Source: Candidatus Aminicenantota bacterium (GTDB lineage Bacteria; Acidobacteriota; Aminicenantia; Aminicenantales; UBA8522). From it: a stretch of 7,148 nucleotides of DNA. Below are positions 1 through 6,574 of this stretch, in pieces (the stretch's first letter is position 1; every line of letters begins with the position of its first letter). The notes beneath the pieces are model-generated. The model searched no databases, was not told the origin of the DNA, and was given only the letters and a program-made list of their open reading frames with translations. A program made the position numbers and the translations under genes. The DNA is taken from assembly GCA_003524335.1 (NCBI GenBank), contig DQHV01000387.1:1-7148 (forward strand). The letters are read 5' to 3'.

Positions 1-237
1 CGTCCCCTGAAAGCTCGCGTCGAGCAGATCCACGGTTTTTCCGGCCATGCGGACCGGAGCGGCCTTCTTAGCTGGCTCGGCCATTTCCGGCCGCCGCTGC
101 CGGTCCTTTTCCTAACGCACGGTGAGAAAGAGGTCGCCCTCGGCCTGGCCGGGCATCTCCATGAAGAGAAGGGGTTTGATAGCAGCGTACCCGGCTATCG
201 GGACCATTATGAGCTGAAATTTTTCGGAAATTCTTGA
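1..237 (+). CDS. beta-CASP MBL-fold ribonuclease, C-terminal end (partial)
   Basis: This open frame enters from the left edge and stops at TGA 235-237, leaving 78 visible residues and no start codon in the window. The sequence matches the C-terminal RNA-specificity region of metallo-beta-lactamase-fold beta-CASP nucleases (the CPSF73/YSH1-like family, which cleaves RNA with a two-zinc centre). GFSGHADRSGLLSWL at residues 13-27 carries the motif B histidine (His16). FLTHGE at 37-42 carries the motif C histidine (His40). A VPGYRDHYEL segment at 63-72 is the usual final strand. The catalytic HxHxDH motif would lie upstream, outside the window. The adaptor gene follows 107 bp downstream on the same strand, and co-transcription is uncertain. 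The family call is confident from the two motifs; the exact substrate cannot be inferred. Confidence 0.85.
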   Translation, partial: RPLKARVEQIHGFSGHADRSGLLSWLGHFRPPLPVLFLTHGEKEVALGLAGHLHEEKGFDSSVPGYRDHYELKFFGNS

Positions 238-262
238 CATCGACCCGGTTTTCGTTTTATCT
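234..262 (+). promoter_or_regulatory. candidate sigma-70-type promoter upstream of the adaptor gene
   Basis: A perfect TTGACA hexamer at 234-239 overlaps the stop codon of the ribonuclease gene. An AT-rich tract (about 247-275) unlike the GC-rich surroundings follows. No good -10 hexamer sits at 17 bp: TTATCT at 257-262 is a poor match, and TCTATT at 260-265 matches 4 of 6 but needs a 20-bp spacer. The position suits transcription of the adaptor and TolC genes. The assignment is tentative. Confidence 0.3.
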
Positions 263-344
263 ATTTTTTGAATTCGATTCCGCCTGCCCCGAACCAATCC
301 GAGGAAGGGAGGCGGAAGGACTCTGACAGGGCTGGAGTGATAGG

Positions 345-1616
345 ATGAAGAGGACTAAAGGACCGGGACGGCCTTCTCTCCTGGCCGGAGCGACAGGTGC
401 AGCCTTTTTTCTGGTGGTTGCCGCCTCGGTCGCTTCTCTCCCCTTACTTCTTCCCAGCTGCCGCAAGAGCTCGTCGCCTTCCACCCACACCGTTAAGAGA
501 GACAGGATCCTCATCTCGACGATCAAGCGCGGCCATTTTAAAGAGGCCATTACCGTCACCGGGAAGATCCTGCCGATTAACATCGTCTACCTGGACGCTT
601 TGGAGGGCGGCCGCGTGGACAAGGTCTTCGTGGAAGCCGGTTCGATGGTCAAGCAGGGAGACCAGATCCTCCAACTGACCAACACCAACCTCCTGATGGA
701 CATGATGTTCCGGGAGTCCGAGCTTTTCCAGCAGAGCAACAACCTCCGCAACACGCGCCTGTCGATGGAGCAATTCAAGCTCCAACTCAACCAGCAGCTC
801 ACCGACATCGAGAACAAGCTGCAGCAGCAGCGCCGGGTTTACGAGCGCTACAAGGAGCTCGAAAAAGACAGCCTGATCTCTCGGCACGAATATGAACTGG
901 CCAAAGACCAGTTTGAGTACCTGGGCAAACAGAAGGAGCTGACCGTCGAAAGCCAGAAGAGCGAGCTGAAGTTTAGGCAGGCCCAGATCGAGGCCCTCGA
1001 AGAGTCCTTGAGCCGCATGCAGGCAAACCTGGACATCGTTAAACAGAGACAGGAAAACCTCACCGTCGTCGCTCCGGTCTCCGGGCAGCTGACCTCGCTC
1101 GCCGCCTCGGTCGGTGAGTCCATCTCGCCCGGCGCCCGGCTGGGACAGATCGACCAGTGGGACGGGTTCAAGGTTAGGACAAGCATCGACGAGCGGTTCA
1201 TCGCCCAGGTCAAGCCGAAGGACGTCGGGGAGTTCGACTTCGCCGGCCAATCCTACAAAGTGGACGTCAAGAAGATATATCCAGAGGTCCGCGACGAGAA
1301 ATTCGAGGTGGACCTCCAATTCCTGGGTGAACATCCCTCCGGGCTTAAGCGCGGCCAGACCCTCCATATCCGCCTGGACCTTGTCGATGCCGCCGAGACG
1401 CTGCTCCTGGCGAAGGGTGAATTCTTGCGGTCGTCCGGCGCCAAGTGGGTCTACGTCCTGGATGAATCCGGGAAGGGCGCGGTCAAGAGGAAGGTCCGGG
1501 CCGGGCGGCAGACCTCCCAGGTCCTCGAAGTCCTCGAAGGGTTGAGCGAAGGAGAGGGTGTCATCGTCTCGTCCTATGAGAGCTTCAAGAATTGCGAACG
1601 CCTGGTCCTGAAGTAA
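345..1616 (+). CDS. HlyD/MacA-like periplasmic adaptor subunit of an efflux system
   Basis: This 423-residue membrane-fusion protein would link an inner-membrane exporter to an outer-membrane channel. The N-terminus has basic residues (MKRTKGPGR) and a hydrophobic segment at about 11-38. It could be a membrane anchor, or a lipoprotein signal, since LPSC places a possible lipidated Cys39. The first lipoyl half is at about 83-113 (GGRVDKVFVEAGSMVKQGD). A long, Gln/Glu/Lys-rich alpha-helical hairpin follows at about 118-238, with the turn near 172-180. The second lipoyl half is at about 239-270 (LTVVAPVSGQL). A beta-barrel domain spans about 273-348, and a membrane-proximal domain runs about 352-423. 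GGAG at 334-337, 7 nt before the ATG, supports the start. The stop is TAA. The TolC-family gene begins 86 bp downstream, so the two probably form one transcript. The hairpin and NNLRNTRLSMEQ segment resemble adaptors that accompany MacB/FtsX-type ABC exporters, but no such pump is visible here, so the substrate is unknown. Confidence 0.9.
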   Translation: MKRTKGPGRPSLLAGATGAAFFLVVAASVASLPLLLPSCRKSSSPSTHTVKRDRILISTIKRGHFKEAITVTGKILPINIVYLDALEGGRVDKVFVEAGSMVKQGDQILQLTNTNLLMDMMFRESELFQQSNNLRNTRLSMEQFKLQLNQQLTDIENKLQQQRRVYERYKELEKDSLISRHEYELAKDQFEYLGKQKELTVESQKSELKFRQAQIEALEESLSRMQANLDIVKQRQENLTVVAPVSGQLTSLAASVGESISPGARLGQIDQWDGFKVRTSIDERFIAQVKPKDVGEFDFAGQSYKVDVKKIYPEVRDEKFEVDLQFLGEHPSGLKRGQTLHIRLDLVDAAETLLLAKGEFLRSSGAKWVYVLDESGKGAVKRKVRAGRQTSQVLEVLEGLSEGEGVIVSSYESFKNCERLVLK

Positions 1617-1690
1617 GCCTCATCCTGCCGCCGCGACTTCCGCCGAACCTTCGAATCCGACACGACTGATCATAATAGCCGGACCGTAGA

Positions 1691-1698
1691 AGGAGGTG
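1691..1698 (+). promoter_or_regulatory. strong ribosome binding site of the TolC-family gene
   Basis: AGGAGGTG lies 4 nt upstream of the ATG at 1703 (6 nt from the AGGAGG core). It is an almost complete anti-16S match and fixes this start. It is stronger than the GGAG of the preceding adaptor gene, so the second cistron may be translated more efficiently than the first. Confidence 0.75.
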
Positions 1699-1702
1699 TT
1701 CG

Positions 1703-3274
1703 ATGATCAAGACGTCCAGTCGCCTCATCCTGGCCAGCCTGTGGATCGGGCTGGCACCGCTGGCCGCCCAGGAATCCAGCAAGTCTCTATCCCTCCAGGA
1801 CTGCATCCTCATCGCCCTGCGGAACAACCTCGGGATCCAGTCGGCCGTTTTGAGCCCCCTGCTGGCCGATTCGTATCTGGCCTGGGCCAAAGAAAAATTC
1901 CTTCCCCGTCTGTCCTTCGGGTTCAGCCGCCAGGACAACAGCTCCGCTTCCTTTTCCTTCATCGATGCCGCCGAAAAAGTCACCAGCCGGTTTAACGACG
2001 TGTCCGCTTCCGTCTGGCAGGCCATCCCCACTGGCGGGGCGGTCTCGCTCTCCCTCAGCGGCTACAAGAGCGAGTCCAACCGCAGCTTCCAGACCATCAA
2101 CCCCCGCTTTGGGAGCACGCTTAGCCTCAGCTTCAGCCAGCCTCTCCTCCGGAACTCCGGGCCGAAGATGAGCCGGCGCGACATTGTTATCTCCCAGAAC
2201 AACAAGGATATCTCGGAAAGCCAGCTCCAGTCCGTCCTCCTGGACACGGTTTTCAGCGTGGAGCAGGCCTACTGGAACCTCATCTATGCCATCGAGAACC
2301 TCAAGGTCAAGCAGCAGTCCCTGGACTTGGCCAGAGACCTGCTGTCCAAGAACAAGAGGGAGGTCGAGGTCGGCATGGTGGCGCCGATCGAAGTCCTGAG
2401 CGCGGAGGCCGAGGTGGCGACCCGCGAGGCCGATATCCTCCAGGCCGAGATCGCGGTCACCAACAGCGAGGACCTCCTCAAGACCATCATCAATATCGAG
2501 GCCGAAGAGGGGAGCGGCCTGGTCCAGATCGTACCTTCAGACCAGCCGACCCAAGAGGCCAGGGTAGTCAGCCTGGACGAAGCCCTCAAGACAGCCCTCG
2601 ACATGCGGCCGGACCTCCAAGCCACCCGGGTCGGGTTGAAAAATAAGGAGCTCAATGTCGTTTACGCCAAGAACCAAATCCTTCCCGACCTGAACCTCTA
2701 CACGTCCTATTGGAGCCCCGGCATCTCGGGGACGCAGCTTCTCTATTTAGACAATAACCCCTTGACCGGAGTCGTGGTCGGAAGAATCCCAGGCGGAGCC
2801 GGTGCCGCCCTGAGCGATGCCCTGGGTCTCAGATATGAAAACTGGTCCGTCGGGATTCAGCTCAGCGTTCCGGTGTCAATCTTTACGTCCCGTGCCCAGT
2901 ACGAGGCCTCGAAGATCGGCTACGAGCAGTCGCTGGTCGAACTGGCGAACCTGGAGCAACGGATCTTCCTGGAGATCCGGACGGCGGTTCGGGCGACAGA
3001 GATCAACTTCAAGCGGGTGCTGGGCTACCGGGCGGCAGGGGATCTCGCTGAGAAAAAGCTGGAAGCGGAAGAGAAAAAACTCAAGGTCGGCCTATCGACC
3101 AACTACGTCGTCCTCCAATACCAGAGAGACCTGGCCGACGCCAAAACCGCCGAGCTCAGGGCCCTGATCGAATACAACCTGACGTTGGCCTATCTCGACA
3201 AATCGCTGGGTACGGGGCTCCAAAATAAGAATATCGTATTCTCCAGCCGGCAAAGGGCCGAAGCGAAGACCTAG
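1703..3274 (+). CDS. TolC-family outer-membrane efflux protein
   Basis: This 523-residue protein is predicted to trimerise into an outer-membrane channel with a periplasmic alpha-helical tunnel, receiving substrate through the adjacent adaptor. A signal peptide spans about 1-22 (hydrophobic core LILASLWIGLAPLAA, cleavage near AAQ). The two structural repeats of the OEP family are visible. Repeat one starts at LSLQDCILIALRNN (29-42), with beta-strand segments at about 70-150 and helices to about 262. Repeat two starts at SLDEALKTALDMRPDLQ (290-306), with strands at about 328-395 and helices to about 500. Equivalent helical positions carry EVEVGMVAPIEVL (220-232) and KLKVGLSTNYVVLQ (459-472), an internal duplication typical of the family. 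The Gly-rich stretch at about 339-375 between strands is probably a surface loop. Length is slightly above the usual 420-500. The stop is TAG, with TGA in the same frame four codons later. It lies 86 bp after the adaptor gene; no pump gene lies beside it. Confidence 0.92.
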   Translation: MIKTSSRLILASLWIGLAPLAAQESSKSLSLQDCILIALRNNLGIQSAVLSPLLADSYLAWAKEKFLPRLSFGFSRQDNSSASFSFIDAAEKVTSRFNDVSASVWQAIPTGGAVSLSLSGYKSESNRSFQTINPRFGSTLSLSFSQPLLRNSGPKMSRRDIVISQNNKDISESQLQSVLLDTVFSVEQAYWNLIYAIENLKVKQQSLDLARDLLSKNKREVEVGMVAPIEVLSAEAEVATREADILQAEIAVTNSEDLLKTIINIEAEEGSGLVQIVPSDQPTQEARVVSLDEALKTALDMRPDLQATRVGLKNKELNVVYAKNQILPDLNLYTSYWSPGISGTQLLYLDNNPLTGVVVGRIPGGAGAALSDALGLRYENWSVGIQLSVPVSIFTSRAQYEASKIGYEQSLVELANLEQRIFLEIRTAVRATEINFKRVLGYRAAGDLAEKKLEAEEKKLKVGLSTNYVVLQYQRDLADAKTAELRALIEYNLTLAYLDKSLGTGLQNKNIVFSSRQRAEAKT

Positions 3275-3350
3275 AAACCGGACTACTGAAGAACGACGGA
3301 CTTCGTTTTGTACCCGCCTTTGAGCGATATGAATCCCGGAGCTCCTGTCC

Positions 3351-3356
3351 TATAAT
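3351..3356 (+). promoter_or_regulatory. consensus -10 box upstream of the BNR-repeat protein gene
   Basis: A perfect TATAAT lies 39 bp before the ATG at 3396. No good -35 is found at the usual distance; ATGAAT at 3329-3334 (16-bp spacer) matches 3 of 6. Transcription would start near 3362, placing a small inverted repeat (CTAAC 3364-3368, GTTAG 3373-3377, 4-nt loop) at the very 5' end of the mRNA. This suggests the hydrolase-family gene has its own promoter rather than depending on the efflux genes. The ribosome binding site is AGGAGG at 3386-3391. Confidence 0.4.
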
Positions 3357-3395
3357 GAAAAAGCTAACGCCAGTTAGTATAACCGAGGAGGAGAG

Positions 3396-5114
3396 ATGAG
3401 CACTCGAACGGCCCGGAACGGAAGATGGCTGGCCTATTTATCAATCGGCGCCCTTTTGATCCCTTCACTGGCGAGTGGGCAGAGCGCCGACAAGGTCGGA
3501 AGCCTTTTCGAAAAGATGTCCTGGCGGGGTATCGGCCCGGCGGTGATGGGGGGCAGGACCGTGGATATCGAGGCCGTCGAGAAGAAACCCTGGGTTATCT
3601 ACGCGGCCATCGGGCCGAGCGGAGTCTGGAAGTCGGAGAGCGCCGGCGTAGCTTGGAGCCCGGTTTTTTTCAAGGAGTCCACCGTATCCGTCGGTGACGT
3701 CACCATCGCTCAGTCCCACCCGGATATCGTCTGGGTAGGAAGCGGTGAGTCCACCTGCCGGAACAGCGTCACCATCGGCGATGGCGTTTATAAAACGACT
3801 GACGGCGGGAAGACCTGGACGAACATGGGTCTCAAGGAGACCCGGCACATCAGCCGGATCATCATCAATCCCGGGGACCCCAACATCGTTTATGTTGCCG
3901 CCATGGGCCATCTTTGGGGGCCCAATGCCGACCGGGGCATTTTCAAGACGAGCGACGGCGGCAAGACCTGGAAAAAAGTCCTCTATGTCAACGAAAACAC
4001 GGGCTGCGCCGACCTGGCCATGGACCCGTCCGACAGCCTGATACTCTACGCCGCCGCTTATGAGCACCGCCGGCAGCCCTATTTTTTCTCCAGCGGCGGT
4101 CCGGGAAGCGGCCTCTATAAGACAGTTGACGGCGGAGAGACCTGGACGCGGCTGACCAAGGACCTGCCAGAGGGAACCCTGGGACGGATCGGGCTCGATG
4201 TCGCCCGCAGCACCCCCGGGGTGGTCTATGCCTTGATCGAGCACAAGGAAGGCGGGGTTTGGCGGTCCGAAGACCGTGGCGAGAGCTGGAAGCGGATGTG
4301 CAACACCGAGACGTATAGGCGGGTCAACACGCGCCCGTTTTATTACAGCCACATCCGCGTCGACCCCACGAATGACAAGGTCGTCTATGTACAGTCCACC
4401 GGTTTTCACGTCTCTACTGATGGCGGCCAGAAGTTCAAGGCCATCGGCGCCGGCATCCATTCCGACCACCATGCGCTCTGGATCGACCCCTCCAACCCTC
4501 TCCATCTCATCGCCGGGAATGACGGCGGAGTCGATATCTCCCATGACGGCGGCAAGACCTGGCTGCCCGTCCAGAGTATGGACCTGGCCCAGGTCTACCA
4601 GGTCGGGTACGATATGCGCCGGCCTTACTATGTGTACTGCGGCCTCCAGGACAACGGGAGCTGGGCCGGCCCGAGCGCCACGCCCGACGTCGGAGGGATT
4701 GCCAACGACGATTGGGTTTTCATCGGCGGCGGAGACGGCTTTTTCACCCAGGCTGATCCCAATGACCCGAACACCGTGTACGGCAACTCGCAGCTGAACG
4801 GTCTCTACCGCTATGATTGGCGGATCCTTAAGAACAAGGCGATCCGGCCGACGGCGGGGTTGGCCGATCCACCCTTCCGGTTCAACTGGAACTCGCCCAT
4901 CCATATATCCCCTCATGATTCGAACACCGTTTTTACGGGCGGCCATTTTCTCTTCAAGTCTCCCGACCGGGGAGTGACCTGGGAGATCATCAGCCCGGAC
5001 CTTACGACCAACGACCCGGAGAAGCAGAAGGACTCGGGAGGCCCCATCACGCTGGATAACAGCGGCGCGGAGATGCACTGTACAATCACCACGATCGCCG
5101 AATCTCCGCTATAG
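3396..5114 (+). CDS. secreted sortilin-like BNR/Asp-box beta-propeller protein ('glycosyl hydrolase' family), N-terminal part ended by a premature TAG
   Basis: This is the first 572 codons of a gene whose frame continues to 6530. A Sec signal peptide spans about 1-29 (WLAYLSIGALLIPSLASG). The mature part is a WD40/YVTN/BNR-like beta-propeller of the Sortilin_N/VPS10-like type. Asp-box motifs (S/T-x-D-x-G-x-T-W) have their aspartates at residues 136, 187, 245, 293, 342, 384 and 524, and a degenerate copy lies at about 80-87. SDHHALWIDP (356-365), GNDGG (374-378) and CGLQDNGSW (415-423) are typical conserved stretches of this bacterial family. Database names such as glycosyl hydrolase or exo-sialidase rest on the propeller fold. 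I see no evidence for a specific substrate, and such proteins may act as surface binding or peptidase-associated factors. AGGAGG at 3386-3391 supports the start. Translation would end in mid-propeller after SPL, so the product is probably unstable unless the TAG is misread or an error. Confidence 0.88.
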   Translation: MSTRTARNGRWLAYLSIGALLIPSLASGQSADKVGSLFEKMSWRGIGPAVMGGRTVDIEAVEKKPWVIYAAIGPSGVWKSESAGVAWSPVFFKESTVSVGDVTIAQSHPDIVWVGSGESTCRNSVTIGDGVYKTTDGGKTWTNMGLKETRHISRIIINPGDPNIVYVAAMGHLWGPNADRGIFKTSDGGKTWKKVLYVNENTGCADLAMDPSDSLILYAAAYEHRRQPYFFSSGGPGSGLYKTVDGGETWTRLTKDLPEGTLGRIGLDVARSTPGVVYALIEHKEGGVWRSEDRGESWKRMCNTETYRRVNTRPFYYSHIRVDPTNDKVVYVQSTGFHVSTDGGQKFKAIGAGIHSDHHALWIDPSNPLHLIAGNDGGVDISHDGGKTWLPVQSMDLAQVYQVGYDMRRPYYVYCGLQDNGSWAGPSATPDVGGIANDDWVFIGGGDGFFTQADPNDPNTVYGNSQLNGLYRYDWRILKNKAIRPTAGLADPPFRFNWNSPIHISPHDSNTVFTGGHFLFKSPDRGVTWEIISPDLTTNDPEKQKDSGGPITLDNSGAEMHCTITTIAESPL

Positions 5115-5183
5115 AAAGGGACGATCTGGTGCGGGACGGACGACGGCAACCTGCAGATCACGCGGGACGGCGGGAAGACCTGG
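3801..5183 (+). repeat. dispersed 18-bp Asp-box-encoding DNA repeats
   Basis: The sequence GACGGCGGSAAGACCTGG (S = G or C) occurs at 3801-3818, 3954-3971, 4545-4562 and 5166-5183. A two-base variant lies at 4128-4145. Each encodes DGGKTW (DGGETW in the variant) at the same phase of a propeller blade. They are protein-level repeats preserved almost perfectly at the DNA level, not a mobile or CRISPR repeat. Confidence 0.8.
5112..5114 (+). other. in-frame amber stop interrupting the BNR-repeat protein
   Basis: TAG at codon 573 separates two pieces of one continuous frame: 3396 to 6530 would be 1044 codons. The peptide reads IAESPL, stop, KGTIWCGTDDGN. In family members as I recall them, this stretch is continuous with a lysine or similar residue at the stop position, so a single base change (for example AAG, CAG or GAG to TAG) explains it. 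There is no frameshift and no good restart signal after it: the first in-frame start-like codon is TTG at 5238, without a Shine-Dalgarno. TAG also ends the TolC gene and this gene itself, which argues against general amber reassignment. Nonsense mutation or sequence error is the most likely reading. Confidence 0.85.
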
Positions 5184-5237
5184 AGCAATATCATCGGCAA
5201 CATCAAAGGGCTTCCCAGGAACACCTGGTGCTCGCGG

Positions 5238-6530
5238 TTGGAAGCCTCGCAGTTTGACGCCGGAACAGCCTACGCCGCCTTCGACGGCCACCGGACCGAC
5301 GACTATGCCACCTATGTGTACAAGACGACGGACTACGGCAAGGCCTGGAAATCCATCAAGGGAAACCTCCCCTTCGGATGGGTCCATGTCGTTCGCGAAG
5401 ATGTCAAGAACAAGGACCTTCTTTTTGTGGGGACCGAATTCGGCATCCAGGCCTCCCTGGACGGCGGTTTTTCCTGGTTCTCGCTAAAAAACAACCTGCC
5501 GACCGTGGCCGTCCATGATATCGCCGTGCATCCACGGGACAACGATCTTATCATCGGGACACACGGCCGCGGCGTCTGGATTCTGGAAGAAATCTCCTAC
5601 CTCCAGGAGATGACGCCTGAAGTCCTCGCCTCGCCCGTCCATCTCTTCAACGTCCGGCCGGCAATGGCCTATTACCAGTCGGCCAGGCGCGAATCCTTCA
5701 CCAAGCCCGCATTTGCCGCCAAGAATCCTCTGTACGGCTTGGCTGTAACCTCGTATCTCCAGGCGAAGCCGAAGGAAAAGCCGAAGGTCTCGATCCTGAA
5801 CGCCGACAACGAGCCTGTCTTCGAATTCAACCTGAACATAAGGGAAGGGATCCAACGGGACTACTGGAACCTCCAAACAGTGCCCAAGACCAAGGAGGGG
5901 ATGAAGATCACACCGCCGGCGATAGGAGTCATGGCCCTGCCGCTTGTCGCTCCCGGAGAATTCACCGTAGAACTCAGCGTGGACAGCCAGAAATTCCGCA
6001 CAGCGGCTTCCGTTCAGGCGGACCCTCGGTTCCAGATAACCGAAGCGGACCTCACGGCGCAACACGAAGCGCTGGCAGAAATCCTGGCCATGTCGAAGAA
6101 AATGGGTTTGGCGATCACGGCGGCGACCAACATCCGTCGCCAGCTCGACACCCTCGGCCAGGACCTCAAGAAGGAAGGCCGTGTCGAAACTGCTCTAGGC
6201 GGATCCATTCGAGCCTTTTCGGAAAAGTTTCGGGCCGTCGAGGAGCAGGTCGTCCCCAAGGAATTCGGCTCCTCCCTGATGACCCGGGAGCTGGCCCTGC
6301 GCGGAGGCTCGCTCAACCAACAGATTATGATGCTCGGGATGTCGATCAGCGGTTTTCCCGCCGCACCGACAAAAACAGAACATTTCCAGCTTGAACAGGT
6401 CAAACGGCAGGTCGAAGGCTTGGTCGGTCAGATAAACCGGATCATCCGGGAGGACATTCCCGCCCTCAACCAGGTGCTCGAGCAGGGCAAACTCAAACCT
6501 TTGAAGGCGCCTGAAGAAGTGAAGCTCTAG
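5238..6530 (+). CDS. BNR/Asp-box beta-propeller protein, C-terminal part downstream of the premature stop
   Basis: This is the continuation, in the same frame, of the gene starting at 3396. The open frame really resumes at 5115, and 5238 is only the first possible start (TTG), not a credible one. Between 5115 and 5238 the frame still encodes family sequence, including the Asp box with Asp591 (numbering the TAG as codon 573). Further Asp boxes have Asp646 and Asp689. IGTHGRGVWILEE (about codons 721-733) closes the propeller, as is usual in the family. An Ig/FlgD-like beta domain follows (about 780-876, with PGEFTVELSV). The last part is a helical tail (about 880-1044) with Gln/Glu/Lys-rich segments. 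The domain order and the summed length of 1044 residues match intact homologues of roughly 1000-1100. Without readthrough this half would not be made, so it is best seen as half of a pseudogene or of a miscalled gene. The stop is TAG at 6528-6530. Confidence 0.8.
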   Translation: MEASQFDAGTAYAAFDGHRTDDYATYVYKTTDYGKAWKSIKGNLPFGWVHVVREDVKNKDLLFVGTEFGIQASLDGGFSWFSLKNNLPTVAVHDIAVHPRDNDLIIGTHGRGVWILEEISYLQEMTPEVLASPVHLFNVRPAMAYYQSARRESFTKPAFAAKNPLYGLAVTSYLQAKPKEKPKVSILNADNEPVFEFNLNIREGIQRDYWNLQTVPKTKEGMKITPPAIGVMALPLVAPGEFTVELSVDSQKFRTAASVQADPRFQITEADLTAQHEALAEILAMSKKMGLAITAATNIRRQLDTLGQDLKKEGRVETALGGSIRAFSEKFRAVEEQVVPKEFGSSLMTRELALRGGSLNQQIMMLGMSISGFPAAPTKTEHFQLEQVKRQVEGLVGQINRIIREDIPALNQVLEQGKLKPLKAPEEVKL

Positions 6531-6574
6531 GGCCAGGGCAGCTGCCGCATCGTCGGCGAGAGGCCGTTTGCCTG

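Noticed and set aside
1..84. Possible start of a minus-strand gene reading off the left edge (ATG complement at 82-84)
   Set aside because: It is only 28 codons with no family match, and the plus-strand frame here carries clear beta-CASP motifs.
112..297. 61-codon minus-strand frame at the left edge
   Set aside because: It overlaps the well-supported nuclease C-terminus on the plus strand and has no recognised motif.
444..1367. 307-codon minus-strand frame antisense to the adaptor
   Set aside because: Its Leu/Val/Glu-rich composition mirrors the Gln/Lys-rich helical hairpin codons on the other strand. It has no recognisable domain.
1671..1676. CATAAT as a -10 box for the TolC gene
   Set aside because: No acceptable -35 lies at the proper distance (TTCGAA at 1650-1655 gives a 15-bp spacer and 3 of 6 matches). 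Co-transcription with the adaptor is simpler.
3290..3309. Terminator-like hairpin after the TolC gene (AGAACGA / TCGTTTT with a 6-nt loop, ending in T4)
   Set aside because: The stem is short, AU-rich and contains a G-U pair. It is too weak to call a terminator.
3465..5078. 537-codon open frame on the minus strand antisense to the propeller gene
   Set aside because: It has no family resemblance and exactly shadows a strongly supported plus-strand gene. Long antisense frames are common in GC-rich Gly/Asp-rich coding DNA.
6531..6574. Bidirectional terminator between the convergent genes
   Set aside because: There is a 10-bp perfect palindrome (GGCAGCTGCC at 6537-6546), but it has no loop and no T-run follows.
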